Positions 7,304 through 15,945 of a stretch of DNA of 64,000 nucleotides are shown here, in pieces. The position numbers and the translations under genes are program-made. The notes below the pieces were generated by a model, which was given only the letters and a program-made list of their open reading frames with translations, ran no database searches and was not told the DNA's origin. The DNA is from an uncultured Bacteroidales bacterium. Its GTDB lineage: Bacteria; Bacteroidota; Bacteroidia; Bacteroidales; FEN-979. The DNA lies in contig CAJBYO010000019.1 in the NCBI GenBank assembly GCA_903959905.1, positions 37,309 to 101,308 of the forward strand, in the 5' to 3' direction. Within the stretch, counting starts at the first letter, position 1. The number at the start of each line of letters is the position of its first letter.

Positions 7304-8215
7304 ATGAAAGCAAATAACATTTTAGAAACAATCGGAAATACCCCGCATGTAAGGATCAACAAACTCTTCGGAAAGTCGCATGAAGTTTGGCTCAAGCTGG
7401 AGCGAAGCAACCCCGGCAACAGCATCAAGGACAGGATTGCCCTGGCTATGATTGAAGATGCCGAGAAAAAGGGACTGCTGAATGCCAACAGCATTATCAT
7501 CGAACCCACTTCAGGCAATACCGGCGTTGGCCTTGCCCTGGTGGCGGCGGTAAAGGGCTATAAACTGATCCTGGTGATGCCTGAGTCAATGAGCATCGAA
7601 CGCAGGAAACTGATGTCCATCTTCGGTGCTGAATTTGAACTGACTCCCCGCGAAAAGGGGATGAAAGGCGCCATTGCCCGGGCCACGGAACTGGCCGAGG
7701 CGACGCCGGGTTCCTGGATGCCCCAGCAGTTTAACAACCCCGCCAATGTGGAGGTGCATAAACGAACAACTGCACAGGAAATCCTGAATGATTTTCCCGA
7801 CGGACTGGATTACATCATTACCGGGGTGGGAACCGGCGGCCACATCAGCGGAGTGGCAGAGATTTTGAAAGCAAAATTCAAAAACCTCAAAGTGTTTGCT
7901 GTAGAACCGCAGTTGTCGCCGGTGTTAAGCGGTGGCGCTCCGGGGCCGCACCCGTTGCAGGGCATCGGAGCCGGGTTTGTCCCTTCCATCTACAGGAGTG
8001 ATTTGATTGATGGTGTCATACAGGTTGGGAAAGAGGAGGCTTTTGAATTTGCCAGGCAACTGGCATTGCAGGAAGGGATCTTTGCAGGTATTTCAACCGG
8101 GGCCTCACTGGCTGCGGTATCCAAAAAGATTGAGGAACTCCCTGAGGGCTCTAAAATACTGACATTCAATTATGACACAGGTGAAAGATACCTCTCTGTT
8201 GAAGGGCTCTATTAA
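7304..8215 (+). CDS. cysK: Cysteine synthase (O-acetylserine sulfhydrylase)
   Basis: PLP enzyme that makes cysteine from O-acetylserine and sulfide. The 303-residue protein has the PLP lysine in NPGNSIKDR (residues 36-44), the substrate loop [11 protein letters not shown], the phosphate-binding [10 protein letters not shown] segment and the C-terminal [11 protein letters not shown] motif. Length and motifs fit the CysK/CysM family throughout. It is second in the cys operon after cysE, with which CysK proteins commonly form a complex. The next gene follows after ~70 bases without a visible terminator. Confidence 0.95.
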   Translation: MKANNILETIGNTPHVRINKLFGKSHEVWLKLERSNPGNSIKDRIALAMIEDAEKKGLLNANSIIIEPTSGNTGVGLALVAAVKGYKLILVMPESMSIERRKLMSIFGAEFELTPREKGMKGAIARATELAEATPGSWMPQQFNNPANVEVHKRTTAQEILNDFPDGLDYIITGVGTGGHISGVAEILKAKFKNLKVFAVEPQLSPVLSGGAPGPHPLQGIGAGFVPSIYRSDLIDGVIQVGKEEAFEFARQLALQEGIFAGISTGASLAAVSKKIEELPEGSKILTFNYDTGERYLSVEGLY

Positions 8216-8284
8216 TATCGGGCCTGCCGGAATTCCGACCGGAGGTGAAAAGCCATACTTTTGTTCACTGAAACACCATGAGCA

Positions 8285-9784
8285 GTGACTTCATATTTCA
8301 CCCCGGTACCCCTTGGGAAATCACTGCCGCAGGATAATCCGCACGCGGTTTCTGTCAGTTTGCCAACCATGGCGGATGTGATCGGGTATGAAGAAAATGA
8401 CCCCGCCGTAGTTGACAGGATGGAGTCGGGCTATCCCCGGTTTTTCATGAACAAGCTGGTTGGAGTGCTTTGTGAAGCCACCAGGAAAATACACCGTATA
8501 CCTGATTCGGTTGAATTGTTGCCATTGATGTCGCATCAGTCGCTTTCGATTGTTGAGAGGAAATTCGCATCAGCAATCAAGTGCGTTGAGGAAGAGGGGT
8601 GTGTTTTCCTGCTGGTTGAAAAAGGCAGTGATAACCTGCAGGAGATCAAAGATTTCATCAGGCATACCGGGATCCTGCTTTCGTCCAGAAAAGCTGAAGA
8701 TATACTCTTTTCAAAGGGCATTATCCCGGTTAAATTTGACGAATCCCTGGCAGATGAAAAGGAGGCATCGGTTTCTGTAAAGACATTGTTATCAGAAGCT
8801 TACGGTGCAGGTTTGGTGGAAAATATCTTTCTGGCAAACAGCGGTATGAATGCTGTTTATGCTGTATTTGAAGCCATAAACAGGTTTCAAAGCAATACAC
8901 CCCGCCAGTCCGTCATCCAGGCAGGCTGGCTCTACCTTGATACACTTGAGATCATCCGGAAATACAGCAATGACAGTATCCTGGTGAATTCCGTTGCCGA
9001 TCCTGCCGCACTTGAGGCGAGGATCATCAGCGAACATGATACCATTGGGGCCGTTTTCACGGAGGTTCCCAACAATCCGTTGCTTGAATGTGTTGATCTT
9101 CCGCGCCTGTATCAACTTTGCCAGGTGTATGAGATCCCCCTGATTGTTGATGCCACCATTGGAACAGCCTTCAACCTGGATGTTCTGCCATATTGCGACA
9201 TTGCTGTTGAAAGCCTCACCAAATTTGCCTGCGGGAAAGGGGATGTGCTGATGGGTGCTGTCATCCTGAATCCGCAGAGCAAACTGGCAGGTAAGTTACA
9301 TTGCCATATTTCACAGAATCTGGTTGAGCCTTATGCCAGGGATATTCAGCGCCTGGCGGTCAACATGGAAGGATATGCTGCGCGTGTTCAAACTGTTTCA
9401 GGCAACACAAAAAGGATACTGGAGTATCTTGAACAATCGCCGGCTGTTTCCCGGGTTCACTCTGTTCTGCATCCAGGTTCCTGTGCAAATTTTCAGAAAA
9501 TCAGGAAAAACCCGGATGCCTTGCCCGGATTGATTTCGGTGGTATTTGATAAAGGGCTGAAGTACTATTATGACAGGCTTCGTTTCGCCAAAGGGCCCAC
9601 CCTTGGAACGGAATTCACCCTGGCCATGCCCTATGTGTACCTTGCGCATTACGACATGGTTAAAACACCGGCCGGCCGTGCAGCGCTGGAACGAAAGGGA
9701 TTGCACCCGGAACTGCTGCGGATTTCAATTGGAACGGAACCGGCGGATGAAATTATCCGGGCATTGAAGGAGGCGGGTATTTAA
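8285..9784 (+). CDS. STR2-like cystathionine gamma-synthase, PLP-dependent
   Basis: Fold type I Cys/Met-metabolism PLP enzyme, 499 residues from a GTG start. The PLP lysine is K313 in ESLTKFACGKGDVLMG, with the PLP-ring Asp289 and SGMNAVYAVFEA for phosphate binding. The long N-terminal part (PLGKSLPQDNPHAVSVSLP, then VIGYEE and SGYPRFF) resembles the fungal cystathionine gamma-synthase Str2 rather than the ~390-residue bacterial MetB. That likeness is from memory. It would join cysteine with an activated homoserine to give cystathionine. The divergent operon supplies O-acetylhomoserine and this one cysteine, so the location fits. The GTG is preferred because the conserved N-terminal segment starts before the first internal ATG (8369). 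Confidence 0.8.
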   Translation: MTSYFTPVPLGKSLPQDNPHAVSVSLPTMADVIGYEENDPAVVDRMESGYPRFFMNKLVGVLCEATRKIHRIPDSVELLPLMSHQSLSIVERKFASAIKCVEEEGCVFLLVEKGSDNLQEIKDFIRHTGILLSSRKAEDILFSKGIIPVKFDESLADEKEASVSVKTLLSEAYGAGLVENIFLANSGMNAVYAVFEAINRFQSNTPRQSVIQAGWLYLDTLEIIRKYSNDSILVNSVADPAALEARIISEHDTIGAVFTEVPNNPLLECVDLPRLYQLCQVYEIPLIVDATIGTAFNLDVLPYCDIAVESLTKFACGKGDVLMGAVILNPQSKLAGKLHCHISQNLVEPYARDIQRLAVNMEGYAARVQTVSGNTKRILEYLEQSPAVSRVHSVLHPGSCANFQKIRKNPDALPGLISVVFDKGLKYYYDRLRFAKGPTLGTEFTLAMPYVYLAHYDMVKTPAGRAALERKGLHPELLRISIGTEPADEIIRALKEAGI

Positions 9785-9788
9785 GCTG

Positions 9789-10922
9789 TCATTTGCCCTG
9801 GAAAAAGGCATGGATCTGGCTTGCAATATACCTGATCCCACTTTTTTTAAGCGCGTTGTAAAATGGCAGCCTCAGGATGGTTTCAGAGAACCTGTTTGTG
9901 TTCGGCAGTTCACGCCCATCGTGTTTACCGGTAAAATATGGGCTGGTATGGAGTGGCAGGTAATGAAACACTGCACTGATTCCCCTGGATTTCAGGAAGG
10001 CAATCAGCTGGTCCCGGGTATCGCCGGTTTTAACGGTCACAAAGAAAATATTGCCGTTCACACTGGCAAAAGAGGGAACAACCGGTAGCTTGATCAATCC
10101 CTGATCTTCAAGGGGTTTAAGCAATTCGTAATAGTTCCACCAGACTTTTTTCCTGGCCGATTGTATCCTGTCAAAATTTACAAGCTGGGTATATAAAAAA
10201 GCTGCCACAGCGTCAGCGGGAAGGTAGGATGACCCAAGATCCACCCATCCGTATTTATCAATTTCGCCCCGGTAAAATGCGGCACGGTTTGTTCCTTTTT
10301 CCCAGATGATCTCTGCCCGTTTTTCATGAGCCTTGTCATTTACGATCAGCAAACCGCCTTCTCCTGAGATGATATTTTTGGTTTCATGAAAGGAAAATGT
10401 TCCGAAATGGCCAATGGAGCCAAGCGGTTTGCCACGGTGGTACGAATCAATGGCATGTGCGGCATCTTCCACCACAAAAATTCCATAGCGGCCGGCAATG
10501 TCCATGATGCGGTCCATATCGCAGGCAAGTCCGCTGTAATGCACCACCACGATGGCTTTCGTTTTTGGCGTTATCAGCTTTTCAATCTCATCAGGATCAA
10601 TGTTCGGTATATCAGGAAGGGTGTCGGCAAAAACAACTTTTGCACCCCTGAGCAAGAAAGCATTCGCAGTCGACATGAAGGTAAACGATGGCATGATCAC
10701 CTCGTCACCGGGTTCAATCCTGCAAAGAAGTGCCGTCATCTCCAGGGCATCGCTGCATGATGTCGTCATTAACACCTTGGCAAATCCAAACCGCTTTTCA
10801 AAAAAAGCATGGCACTTTTTTGTATACCTTCCATTTCCTGCAATCGTTCCCGACAGTGCTCCCCGGATCAGGTATCTGAAGGAAAACCAGGGGATAAAAG
10901 GCTTATTAAAAGGAATACGCAT
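9789..10922 (-). CDS. wecE: dTDP-4-amino-4,6-dideoxygalactose transaminase (WecE-like)
   Basis: DegT/DnrJ/EryC1/StrS aminotransferase, 377 residues, closely matching the E. coli WecE pattern: PFN near the start, GDEVIMPSFTFMSTANAFLL (residues 72-91), VEDAAHAI, and the PLP lysine K182 in FSFHETKN. WecE makes dTDP-4-amino-4,6-dideoxy-D-galactose, precursor of Fuc4NAc in enterobacterial common antigen and other surface glycans. It ends five bases from the convergent cystathionine synthase gene. It is divergent to the Wzx-like flippase and near a GNAT (14944), which could be the N-acetylating partner. The exact sugar is inferred. Confidence 0.88.
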   Translation of the reverse strand: MRIPFNKPFIPWFSFRYLIRGALSGTIAGNGRYTKKCHAFFEKRFGFAKVLMTTSCSDALEMTALLCRIEPGDEVIMPSFTFMSTANAFLLRGAKVVFADTLPDIPNIDPDEIEKLITPKTKAIVVVHYSGLACDMDRIMDIAGRYGIFVVEDAAHAIDSYHRGKPLGSIGHFGTFSFHETKNIISGEGGLLIVNDKAHEKRAEIIWEKGTNRAAFYRGEIDKYGWVDLGSSYLPADAVAAFLYTQLVNFDRIQSARKKVWWNYYELLKPLEDQGLIKLPVVPSFASVNGNIFFVTVKTGDTRDQLIAFLKSRGISAVFHYLPLHTSPYFTGKHDGRELPNTNRFSETILRLPFYNALKKSGIRYIASQIHAFFQGK

Positions 10923-10924
10923 AT

Positions 10925-10976
10925 TTAAATGGTAAAATGGTAAAATGGTAAAATGGTAAAATGGTAAAACGGTGAA
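10925..10976. repeat. Octamer tandem repeat ATGGTAAA
   Basis: Five exact ATGGTAAA units plus degenerate ends lie directly upstream of the wecE-like start codon. The same unit is found at 27897-27980. The array separates wecE from the divergent flippase gene. Confidence 0.85.
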
Positions 10977-11020
10977 AACCGATCCTTCACTGGTTGAAAA
11001 AATAAGGTTTCTATTTTGTT

Positions 11021-11060
11021 AGTCCGCCCGTCCGCTTGTCCGCCCGTTCACCCGCTCACC
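11021..11060. repeat. Octamer tandem repeat, GTCCGCYT/TCACCCGC type
   Basis: Units of 8 bp (GTCCGCCC, GTCCGCTT, GTCCGCCC, GTTCACCC) belong to the GCGGACAR family seen at 15652, 33431 and 34128. They lie just upstream of the flippase promoter. Confidence 0.75.
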
Positions 11061-11076
11061 ATGTCAAATTAAACCC

Positions 11077-11084
11077 TAATTTTG
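11077..11084 (+). promoter_or_regulatory. -7 box of the flippase gene
   Basis: TAATTTTG matches TAnnTTTG. It would start transcription near 11091, downstream of a TTG at 11036, which argues against that earlier start. No good -33 TTTG is visible because the octamer repeat occupies that position. Confidence 0.4.
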
Positions 11085-11119
11085 CCGCTAAATTAACGCA
11101 TTTTTTTATTTCCGGACCA

Positions 11120-12439
11120 TTGGCGAAAAGAACCTACCTGCGCGACATCATGAGCATCCTTGGCAGCAACCTCACGGTAACCGCGAGCAACCTTGCCATT
11201 GGGATCATCCTGACGCGTCTGCTCGGGGCGGCAGGTTTCGGGCTTTATTCTTCCATCATCGTGGTGCCCATCATGGTTATCGGGTTTACCCAGCTCGGCA
11301 TCCGTCGTAGTGCCATCTATCACATAGGCAACAAGTTATTGCCTGAAGACCACATCGTTTCGGCCCTTTTTCTGCTGCTGTTATGGACCAGTGCGCTGAG
11401 TATCCTGATCTGCGGGTTTGTCTATTTCTTTTCCGACAGTCAGCCTTTTGATCCGCTTATTATTGTGCTTGTCCTGCTCACCATCCCGCTGCTGCTCACC
11501 AATGTTTTTGCAGGTGGTATATTCCTTGGGAAGGAGGATATAAAGCGGGCCAGTATCCTGAACGCAGGTCCAACCATCATGACCCTGCTGCTCACCATCC
11601 TGTTTGTGTGGGGGTTGAAAATGTCGGTTCTTGGAGCATTTGCAGCGATTGCGCTGGCCAACCTGATCATGTTCTTCATTACCTACCGGATCATCATTGT
11701 GCAGCTGAAGTACAGCATCACCTGGAAATACCATGAAGGCATCATGAAAAGCATGATCAAACTGGGCCTGGTGAATGCCATTGCCATTTTTATCATGCAG
11801 CTCAATTACCGGCTTGATATCCTGATGCTTAAAAAACTGTCGACCCTGGAAGAGGTTGGGTTTTATTCCCTTGCAATGCAGATTGCCGAGCAGTTATGGC
11901 ATATTCCCTATGCCATTGAATCCATCGTGTTAAGCCGCAGCGCCAACACAACCAATGACCAGTCTGTTCACCGCACTGTTGCATCCATTTTCAGGGTTTC
12001 ATTGCTGATAGGCCTTGTAAGCGGAATTTTTATCTTTTTAATTGCTCCATATCTCATCCCCCTTGTTTTCGGGCAGGCGTTCGTTCCGAGTGTGATTATG
12101 ATCCAGGTCGTGCTGCCTGGCGTGCTGATTCTTGTGGGTTTCCGCATTTTGAACAGTCGCCTCACCGGGATGGGAAAACCGCAGATTGCGATTTATACCT
12201 TTATGCCTGCACTGGTAATCAACTTTTTACTGAATCTTTTCCTGATCCCGAGGTACGGTGGCGTTGGAGCTGCATGGTCAACCAATGTAAGCTATGCTGC
12301 GGGTTCCATCATTTTTGTTATCCTCTATTCCAGGATGGTGAAAACTCCGCTGAAGGAGATCTTCAGGTACCGTGCAAGCGACTTTTATTTCTTCCGTGAT
12401 ATCAGGAAGAACCTGAGGAACAGGTCAAGGGTAGGATAA
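11120..12439 (+). CDS. Wzx-like oligosaccharide flippase (MOP superfamily)
   Basis: A 440-residue integral membrane protein with about 12-14 predicted membrane helices. It opens with an amphipathic KRTYLRDIMSILGSN segment and the typical LTRLLGAAGFGLYSSI helix end of polysaccharide flippases. It would move lipid-linked oligosaccharides across the inner membrane. I chose the TTG at 11120 because the helix-leading KRTYLRD is usually present in the family and the -7 box lies just upstream; ATG 11150 is the alternative. It is divergent from the wecE-like gene, which suggests a shared glycan pathway. Confidence 0.85.
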   Translation: MAKRTYLRDIMSILGSNLTVTASNLAIGIILTRLLGAAGFGLYSSIIVVPIMVIGFTQLGIRRSAIYHIGNKLLPEDHIVSALFLLLLWTSALSILICGFVYFFSDSQPFDPLIIVLVLLTIPLLLTNVFAGGIFLGKEDIKRASILNAGPTIMTLLLTILFVWGLKMSVLGAFAAIALANLIMFFITYRIIIVQLKYSITWKYHEGIMKSMIKLGLVNAIAIFIMQLNYRLDILMLKKLSTLEEVGFYSLAMQIAEQLWHIPYAIESIVLSRSANTTNDQSVHRTVASIFRVSLLIGLVSGIFIFLIAPYLIPLVFGQAFVPSVIMIQVVLPGVLILVGFRILNSRLTGMGKPQIAIYTFMPALVINFLLNLFLIPRYGGVGAAWSTNVSYAAGSIIFVILYSRMVKTPLKEIFRYRASDFYFFRDIRKNLRNRSRVG

Positions 12440-12480
12440 TTACACGATTCTGTCGGTGAATTACGTTTGTTCGTCTAATT

Positions 12481-12514
12481 TTTGAATCTGTTACAAAATT
12501 AACAATTACATTTG
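12481..12514 (+). promoter_or_regulatory. Promoter of the structured small RNA
   Basis: TTTG at 12481-12484 and TACATTTG at 12507-12514 form a -33/-7 pair with a 22-base spacer. The expected start is near 12520. Confidence 0.55.
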
Positions 12515-12519
12515 CTTCA

Positions 12520-12677
12520 GAAATTTAATGGCACAAGGGAGTTTTCTGGTTTTCCTTCTGCGCAACGAATTCAGCCGATTCACCAACAAACAGTACTTGT
12601 ATTTCTTGCAAAACTACCCTGACACCGACTGCCGGGAATCGTTCTGATCATAACCTTGTTGAAAACTCCCTTTTTTT
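12520..12677 (+). ncRNA. Structured small RNA candidate, 6S-like in outline
   Basis: A good promoter, a long closing stem and a terminator bracket ~155 bases without a convincing ORF. The closing stem is GGGAGTTTTC (12537-12546) with GAAAACTCCC (12661-12670), running straight into seven T residues. An inner stem CGATTC / GAATCG lies within the bubble. Ends that pair into a long rod with an internal bubble and a length of 150-200 bases fit 6S RNA, which binds RNA polymerase holoenzyme. I cannot confirm the 6S identity by eye. It is separated from the downstream sulfotransferase by a second terminator, so it is more likely a stand-alone RNA than a riboswitch. Confidence 0.55.
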
Positions 12678-12681
12678 GTAT

Positions 12682-12706
12682 AGCCGGGCATCTGCCCGGC
12701 TTTTTT
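12682..12706 (+). terminator. Intrinsic terminator after the small RNA
   Basis: A perfect 8-bp stem AGCCGGGC / GCCCGGCT (12682-12689, 12694-12701) is followed by a T run. It backs up the terminator-like end of the small RNA. Confidence 0.85.
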
Positions 12707-12707
12707 A

Positions 12708-12742
12708 TTTGTGTACGGGTTCGGGGTGATTGATTACTTTTG
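12708..12742 (+). promoter_or_regulatory. Promoter of the sulfotransferase pair
   Basis: TTTG at 12708-12711 and TACTTTTG at 12735-12742 match the -33/-7 consensus with a 23-base spacer. Confidence 0.5.
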
Positions 12743-12805
12743 TAAATGGAATCAGACCTGAAACAACATTTTTCACCCGTAGCCGCATTGGCACAATAAG
12801 ATGAC

Positions 12806-13879
12806 ATGGACAGCATGACGCAGCATTCCGTTCCGATTTTTTTTATCATGGGACGCCCGCGTTCGGGTACTACCTTGCTCAGTACCCTTTTTGATGCACA
12901 TCCCAATGTGAAAATCCCGCCCGAATTTCCCATCATGTTGCCGCTTTACCAGAAATTTCACAAAGTTAAAGACTGGGATGAAGCAGATATTCATGCATTT
13001 GTGGCATTTATTTTCCAGCATAACGTATTTATCCACCGTACCCTTGAAAATCTGAAGATTGACCGGGAGGCATTTACGGCTGAACTGATGACCCTGAAAC
13101 ACAAGGGGACCATCCGGGATTTCTTAAAAAAGGTCAATGAACAAGGTTATTCTGTATTCCCTAAGCAGGAGATCCTCCGGGTGGGGGATAAAAACCCGGT
13201 CTACTCCATCTATACCGAACGGTTCCTGAAAATTTTCCCAGACGCCCGCTTTATCTGCATCATCCGCGATTACCGCGACAATTTTGTCTCCATGCGGAAG
13301 TTGAGCGACCTGAAACTGGAGGCACCTATCCTTACCTTGCAGGTTTACAGGTGGAGGTATGTCACAAAAATATTCCTGCGGTGCAAAAAGCGCTATCCGG
13401 AAAGATTCAGGATCATCCGCTATGAAGACCTCGTTACAAACAAAACAGAGGTGATTGAAGACCTTTGCAATTTCATCGGGATTCCCTATGATTCATCCGT
13501 TTTTGACTTCCACCTGAAGAAAGAAGAAACCGAGAAGGCATATAACAATCCATTGGTGGAACGTTTTCATGGAAGTCTGATGAAACCGGTCAACACCGGA
13601 CGCATGGAGTTGTATAAAAAGGAAATGACCCCCGATGAGATCAGGATGGCTGATGCAGTGGCGGGCAAGTATGCCAGCATGTTCCACTATAACCGGGAAG
13701 AAGAGGGGGCCAACCCGATGTTGTGGCTGAAGTCAAGACCGATGGCCATTTACGGCTGGCTGATCTTTAAACTTTACGTCTGGGGATCTTACCTCCCTGC
13801 CGGAATCAGTTTGTGGCTTTCTGTCAAACTGCTGGTACTTGTGAGGATCTGGCATTATTTCTCAGGTAAAAACAAATAG
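12806..13879 (+). CDS. Sulfotransferase family protein, copy 1
   Basis: PAPS-dependent sulfotransferase fold, 357 residues. The 5'-phosphosulfate-binding loop is GRPRSGTTLL (about residues 16-25), followed by FDAHPNVKIPPEFP. The 3'-phosphate-binding segment is IRDYRDNFVSM. A C-terminal hydrophobic stretch may anchor it to a membrane. The acceptor is unknown; neighbours point to a surface glycan or lipid. It is four bases from a paralogue of identical length, so the pair arose by tandem duplication. Confidence 0.85.
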   Translation: MDSMTQHSVPIFFIMGRPRSGTTLLSTLFDAHPNVKIPPEFPIMLPLYQKFHKVKDWDEADIHAFVAFIFQHNVFIHRTLENLKIDREAFTAELMTLKHKGTIRDFLKKVNEQGYSVFPKQEILRVGDKNPVYSIYTERFLKIFPDARFICIIRDYRDNFVSMRKLSDLKLEAPILTLQVYRWRYVTKIFLRCKKRYPERFRIIRYEDLVTNKTEVIEDLCNFIGIPYDSSVFDFHLKKEETEKAYNNPLVERFHGSLMKPVNTGRMELYKKEMTPDEIRMADAVAGKYASMFHYNREEEGANPMLWLKSRPMAIYGWLIFKLYVWGSYLPAGISLWLSVKLLVLVRIWHYFSGKNK

Positions 13880-13882
13880 CGT

Positions 13883-14956
13883 ATGGGTGTCCCGTTTTTC
13901 TTCATTCTAGGCCGTCCGCGTTCGGGAACAACCCTGCTGAAGACGCTGTTTGATGCCCACCCGAATGTAAAGATACCACCTGAACTACCCATATTCCTGC
14001 CGCTTTACCAGAAATTCAAACATGTAAAAAAGTGGGATAAAACACAGATACTGTCGTTTGTTGACCATGTTTTTCAGCCCAATGTGTTTAACAACAGGAG
14101 GCTTGAGAACCTCAAAATAGACAGGGAAACCTTTACGGCAGACCTGCTTGAACTGGAGAACAACTGCACCATCCAGGACCTTCTTATAAAACTGAATGAA
14201 CATTCGTTTTCGGTTTTTCCCAAGCAGGAGATTAAACTTGTTGGCGACAAAAACCCGGTCTATTCCATCTACATGAAGCGGCTGATCAACATCTTCCCCA
14301 AGGCCTGGTTTATCTGCATTATCAGGGATTACCGCGATAATTACGTGTCAATGAAGAATCTCCTGGATGTGAAACTTGAAGCGCCGGTTCTTACCCTTCA
14401 GATCGCAAGGTGGGTCTATGTGACCAAACTGTTCCTGGCCTGTCAGAACAGGTTTCCCGAGAGGTTTTTTGTCATAAGGTATGAAGACCTGGTGATGAAG
14501 CCCGAGGAGTCGTTCAGGGAATTATGTGCGTTTCTGAGCATCCCTTATGCACCGGAGGTTTTTGACTTCCATAAGAAAAAGGATGAACTGCTGAAGACCT
14601 TTCCCAACCCGATGATCGGGAAGATCCATAAAAGCCTCATGGATCCTGTGAATACAGGGAGAATGGACCTGTGGAAATCGCAGATGACAGACCTGGAGGT
14701 AAAGATTGCCGACCAGATTGCAGGTAAAACCGCCGATAAGATGGGCTACTGCAGGAAAACAACAAAGTTTGACATGTCAATTTACATTAAAAGCCTGCCC
14801 ATGTCGGCCTATGGTAAACTCCTGTTTATCCTGATGAGGTGGGGGTCGATGCTGCCCTATAAAACAAGCAGGTACATTGCTTTGAGCCTGCCCAGGTTGG
14901 TGAAGATCTACAGCCGTTTCTCAGAAAAAAGCCAGGCCAGGTCTCAGGAAAAGTAA
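13883..14956 (+). CDS. Sulfotransferase family protein, copy 2
   Basis: Tandem paralogue of the preceding gene, also 357 residues, sharing GRPRSGTTLL, FDAHPNVKIPPELP, GDKNPVYSIY and IRDYRDNYVSM. Divergence is spread through the whole length, so the duplication is not recent. Probably two related acceptors or two positions on one glycan; this is inference. Its 3' end overlaps the convergent GNAT gene by 13 bp. Confidence 0.85.
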   Translation: MGVPFFFILGRPRSGTTLLKTLFDAHPNVKIPPELPIFLPLYQKFKHVKKWDKTQILSFVDHVFQPNVFNNRRLENLKIDRETFTADLLELENNCTIQDLLIKLNEHSFSVFPKQEIKLVGDKNPVYSIYMKRLINIFPKAWFICIIRDYRDNYVSMKNLLDVKLEAPVLTLQIARWVYVTKLFLACQNRFPERFFVIRYEDLVMKPEESFRELCAFLSIPYAPEVFDFHKKKDELLKTFPNPMIGKIHKSLMDPVNTGRMDLWKSQMTDLEVKIADQIAGKTADKMGYCRKTTKFDMSIYIKSLPMSAYGKLLFILMRWGSMLPYKTSRYIALSLPRLVKIYSRFSEKSQARSQEK

Positions 14957-15621
14957 TAGAACCTTCCTTCTTCTGTCGTTTCAGATTTCGTGATGAACCT
15001 GCTGGTGTTGACTTTTGCTTCCCACTGAAGGACCAGCAGGTCGGAGAATTCATCGGCCGGGATGGCAAGAATGCCTTTCTCTTCGCTGCCGATAAGCACC
15101 GAGACCGCCTTTTTTATCTTTGGTGACCGCTTTTCAAAAGATTCACGGGTGATCTGGTACAATTGATTATTTACCTCTTCCTGCCCGGGCATAAGTTCAT
15201 AGCCAAGCATTTTAACAAAAGCCTGCACATTTTTATTCTCCTGAAGCACATGGGCATGGCCGACATTCCATTCAAAAATGCAAAAAATAATTTCAGTCGT
15301 TATGTATGAAATGACTGCAGGAATGAAGGTTTGATGATATTTCGGATCGGGCAGGAAAATACCCCCTTCACATTCACGCTTCTCCCAGTCGATGTTCTTG
15401 ATGTTAATGACGCCAATCTTTTCACCCTGGTATTCAATGACGGTGTACAGGTTGTTTATGTTATTCACTGATTTGAACCATGTTTTCTGCATGTCGGGGG
15501 TGATATGTTCACGGTACTCATAATTGTTGGCAACAACAGGGTCATTTCTCCATTGCCTGACCAGTTCAATATCGTCTTCTTTCATGAAGTGGAAAGTGAT
15601 GCCGTAGCGGGAGTATTTCAT
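14944..15621 (-). CDS. GNAT-family acetyltransferase with C-terminal extension
   Basis: The first ~150 of 225 residues look like a GNAT N-acetyltransferase: the start ITFHFMKEDDIELVRQWRND is typical of the RimJ/RimL-type entry, with GVINIKNIDW and ENKNVQAFVKMLGYE as later strands and the acetyl-CoA region. The C-terminal ~70 residues have no motif I know. By neighbourhood it could acetylate the amino sugar made by the WecE-like enzyme, but the RimJ-like N-terminus leaves this open. Confidence 0.65.
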   Translation of the reverse strand: MKYSRYGITFHFMKEDDIELVRQWRNDPVVANNYEYREHITPDMQKTWFKSVNNINNLYTVIEYQGEKIGVINIKNIDWEKRECEGGIFLPDPKYHQTFIPAVISYITTEIIFCIFEWNVGHAHVLQENKNVQAFVKMLGYELMPGQEEVNNQLYQITRESFEKRSPKIKKAVSVLIGSEEKGILAIPADEFSDLLVLQWEAKVNTSRFITKSETTEEGRFYYFS

Positions 15622-15651
15622 GGGAGGCTATTTACTTGGGATTAGGATTGT

Positions 15652-15865
15652 GAGCGGGTGAGCGGGTGAGCGGGTGGACAAGCGGACAAGCGGACAGGCG
15701 GACGAGCGGACGAGCGGACAGGCGGACAAGCGGACAGGCGGACATGCGGACAGGTGGACAGGCGGACAGGTGAACGGGTGGACGAGCGGACAGGCGGACA
15801 TGCGGACAGGTGGACAGGCGGACAGGCGGACAGGTGGACAGGCGGACAGGCGGACGGATGAACTT
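15652..15865. repeat. Large octamer tandem array GCGGACAR
   Basis: More than 20 consecutive 8-bp units, first GTGAGCGG, then variants of GCGGACAA/GCGGACAG/GTGGACAG. The period is 8, so it is open in several frames on both strands and creates long spurious ORFs. It fills most of the gap between the GNAT and GT2 genes, and the same unit occurs inside the MFS gene at 33431. Confidence 0.92.
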
Positions 15866-15945
15866 GACATTATCATATAATCAAAATTCATTTTCTAAAT
15901 TGCTATCATTGTTTGCATTGCAATCATTGTCTGCATTGTTTGCAT

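Noticed and set aside
11036..11119. Longer flippase start at TTG 11036
   Set aside because: It lies in an octamer repeat and upstream of the predicted -7 box at 11077.
12580..12936. Minus-strand ORFs across the small RNA and the sulfotransferase start
   Set aside because: They run antisense to a conserved gene and through a structured RNA with terminators; no promoter or homology.
15652..15865. Possible CRISPR array
   Set aside because: Units are 8 bp with no spacers; no cas genes are present.
15628..15891. Long ORFs on both strands reading (D-K-R-T-G-G-Q-A)n or (S-A-C-P-P-V-R-L)n
   Set aside because: They are products of the 8-bp GCGGACAR array, which is open in several frames on both strands; no start context or homology.
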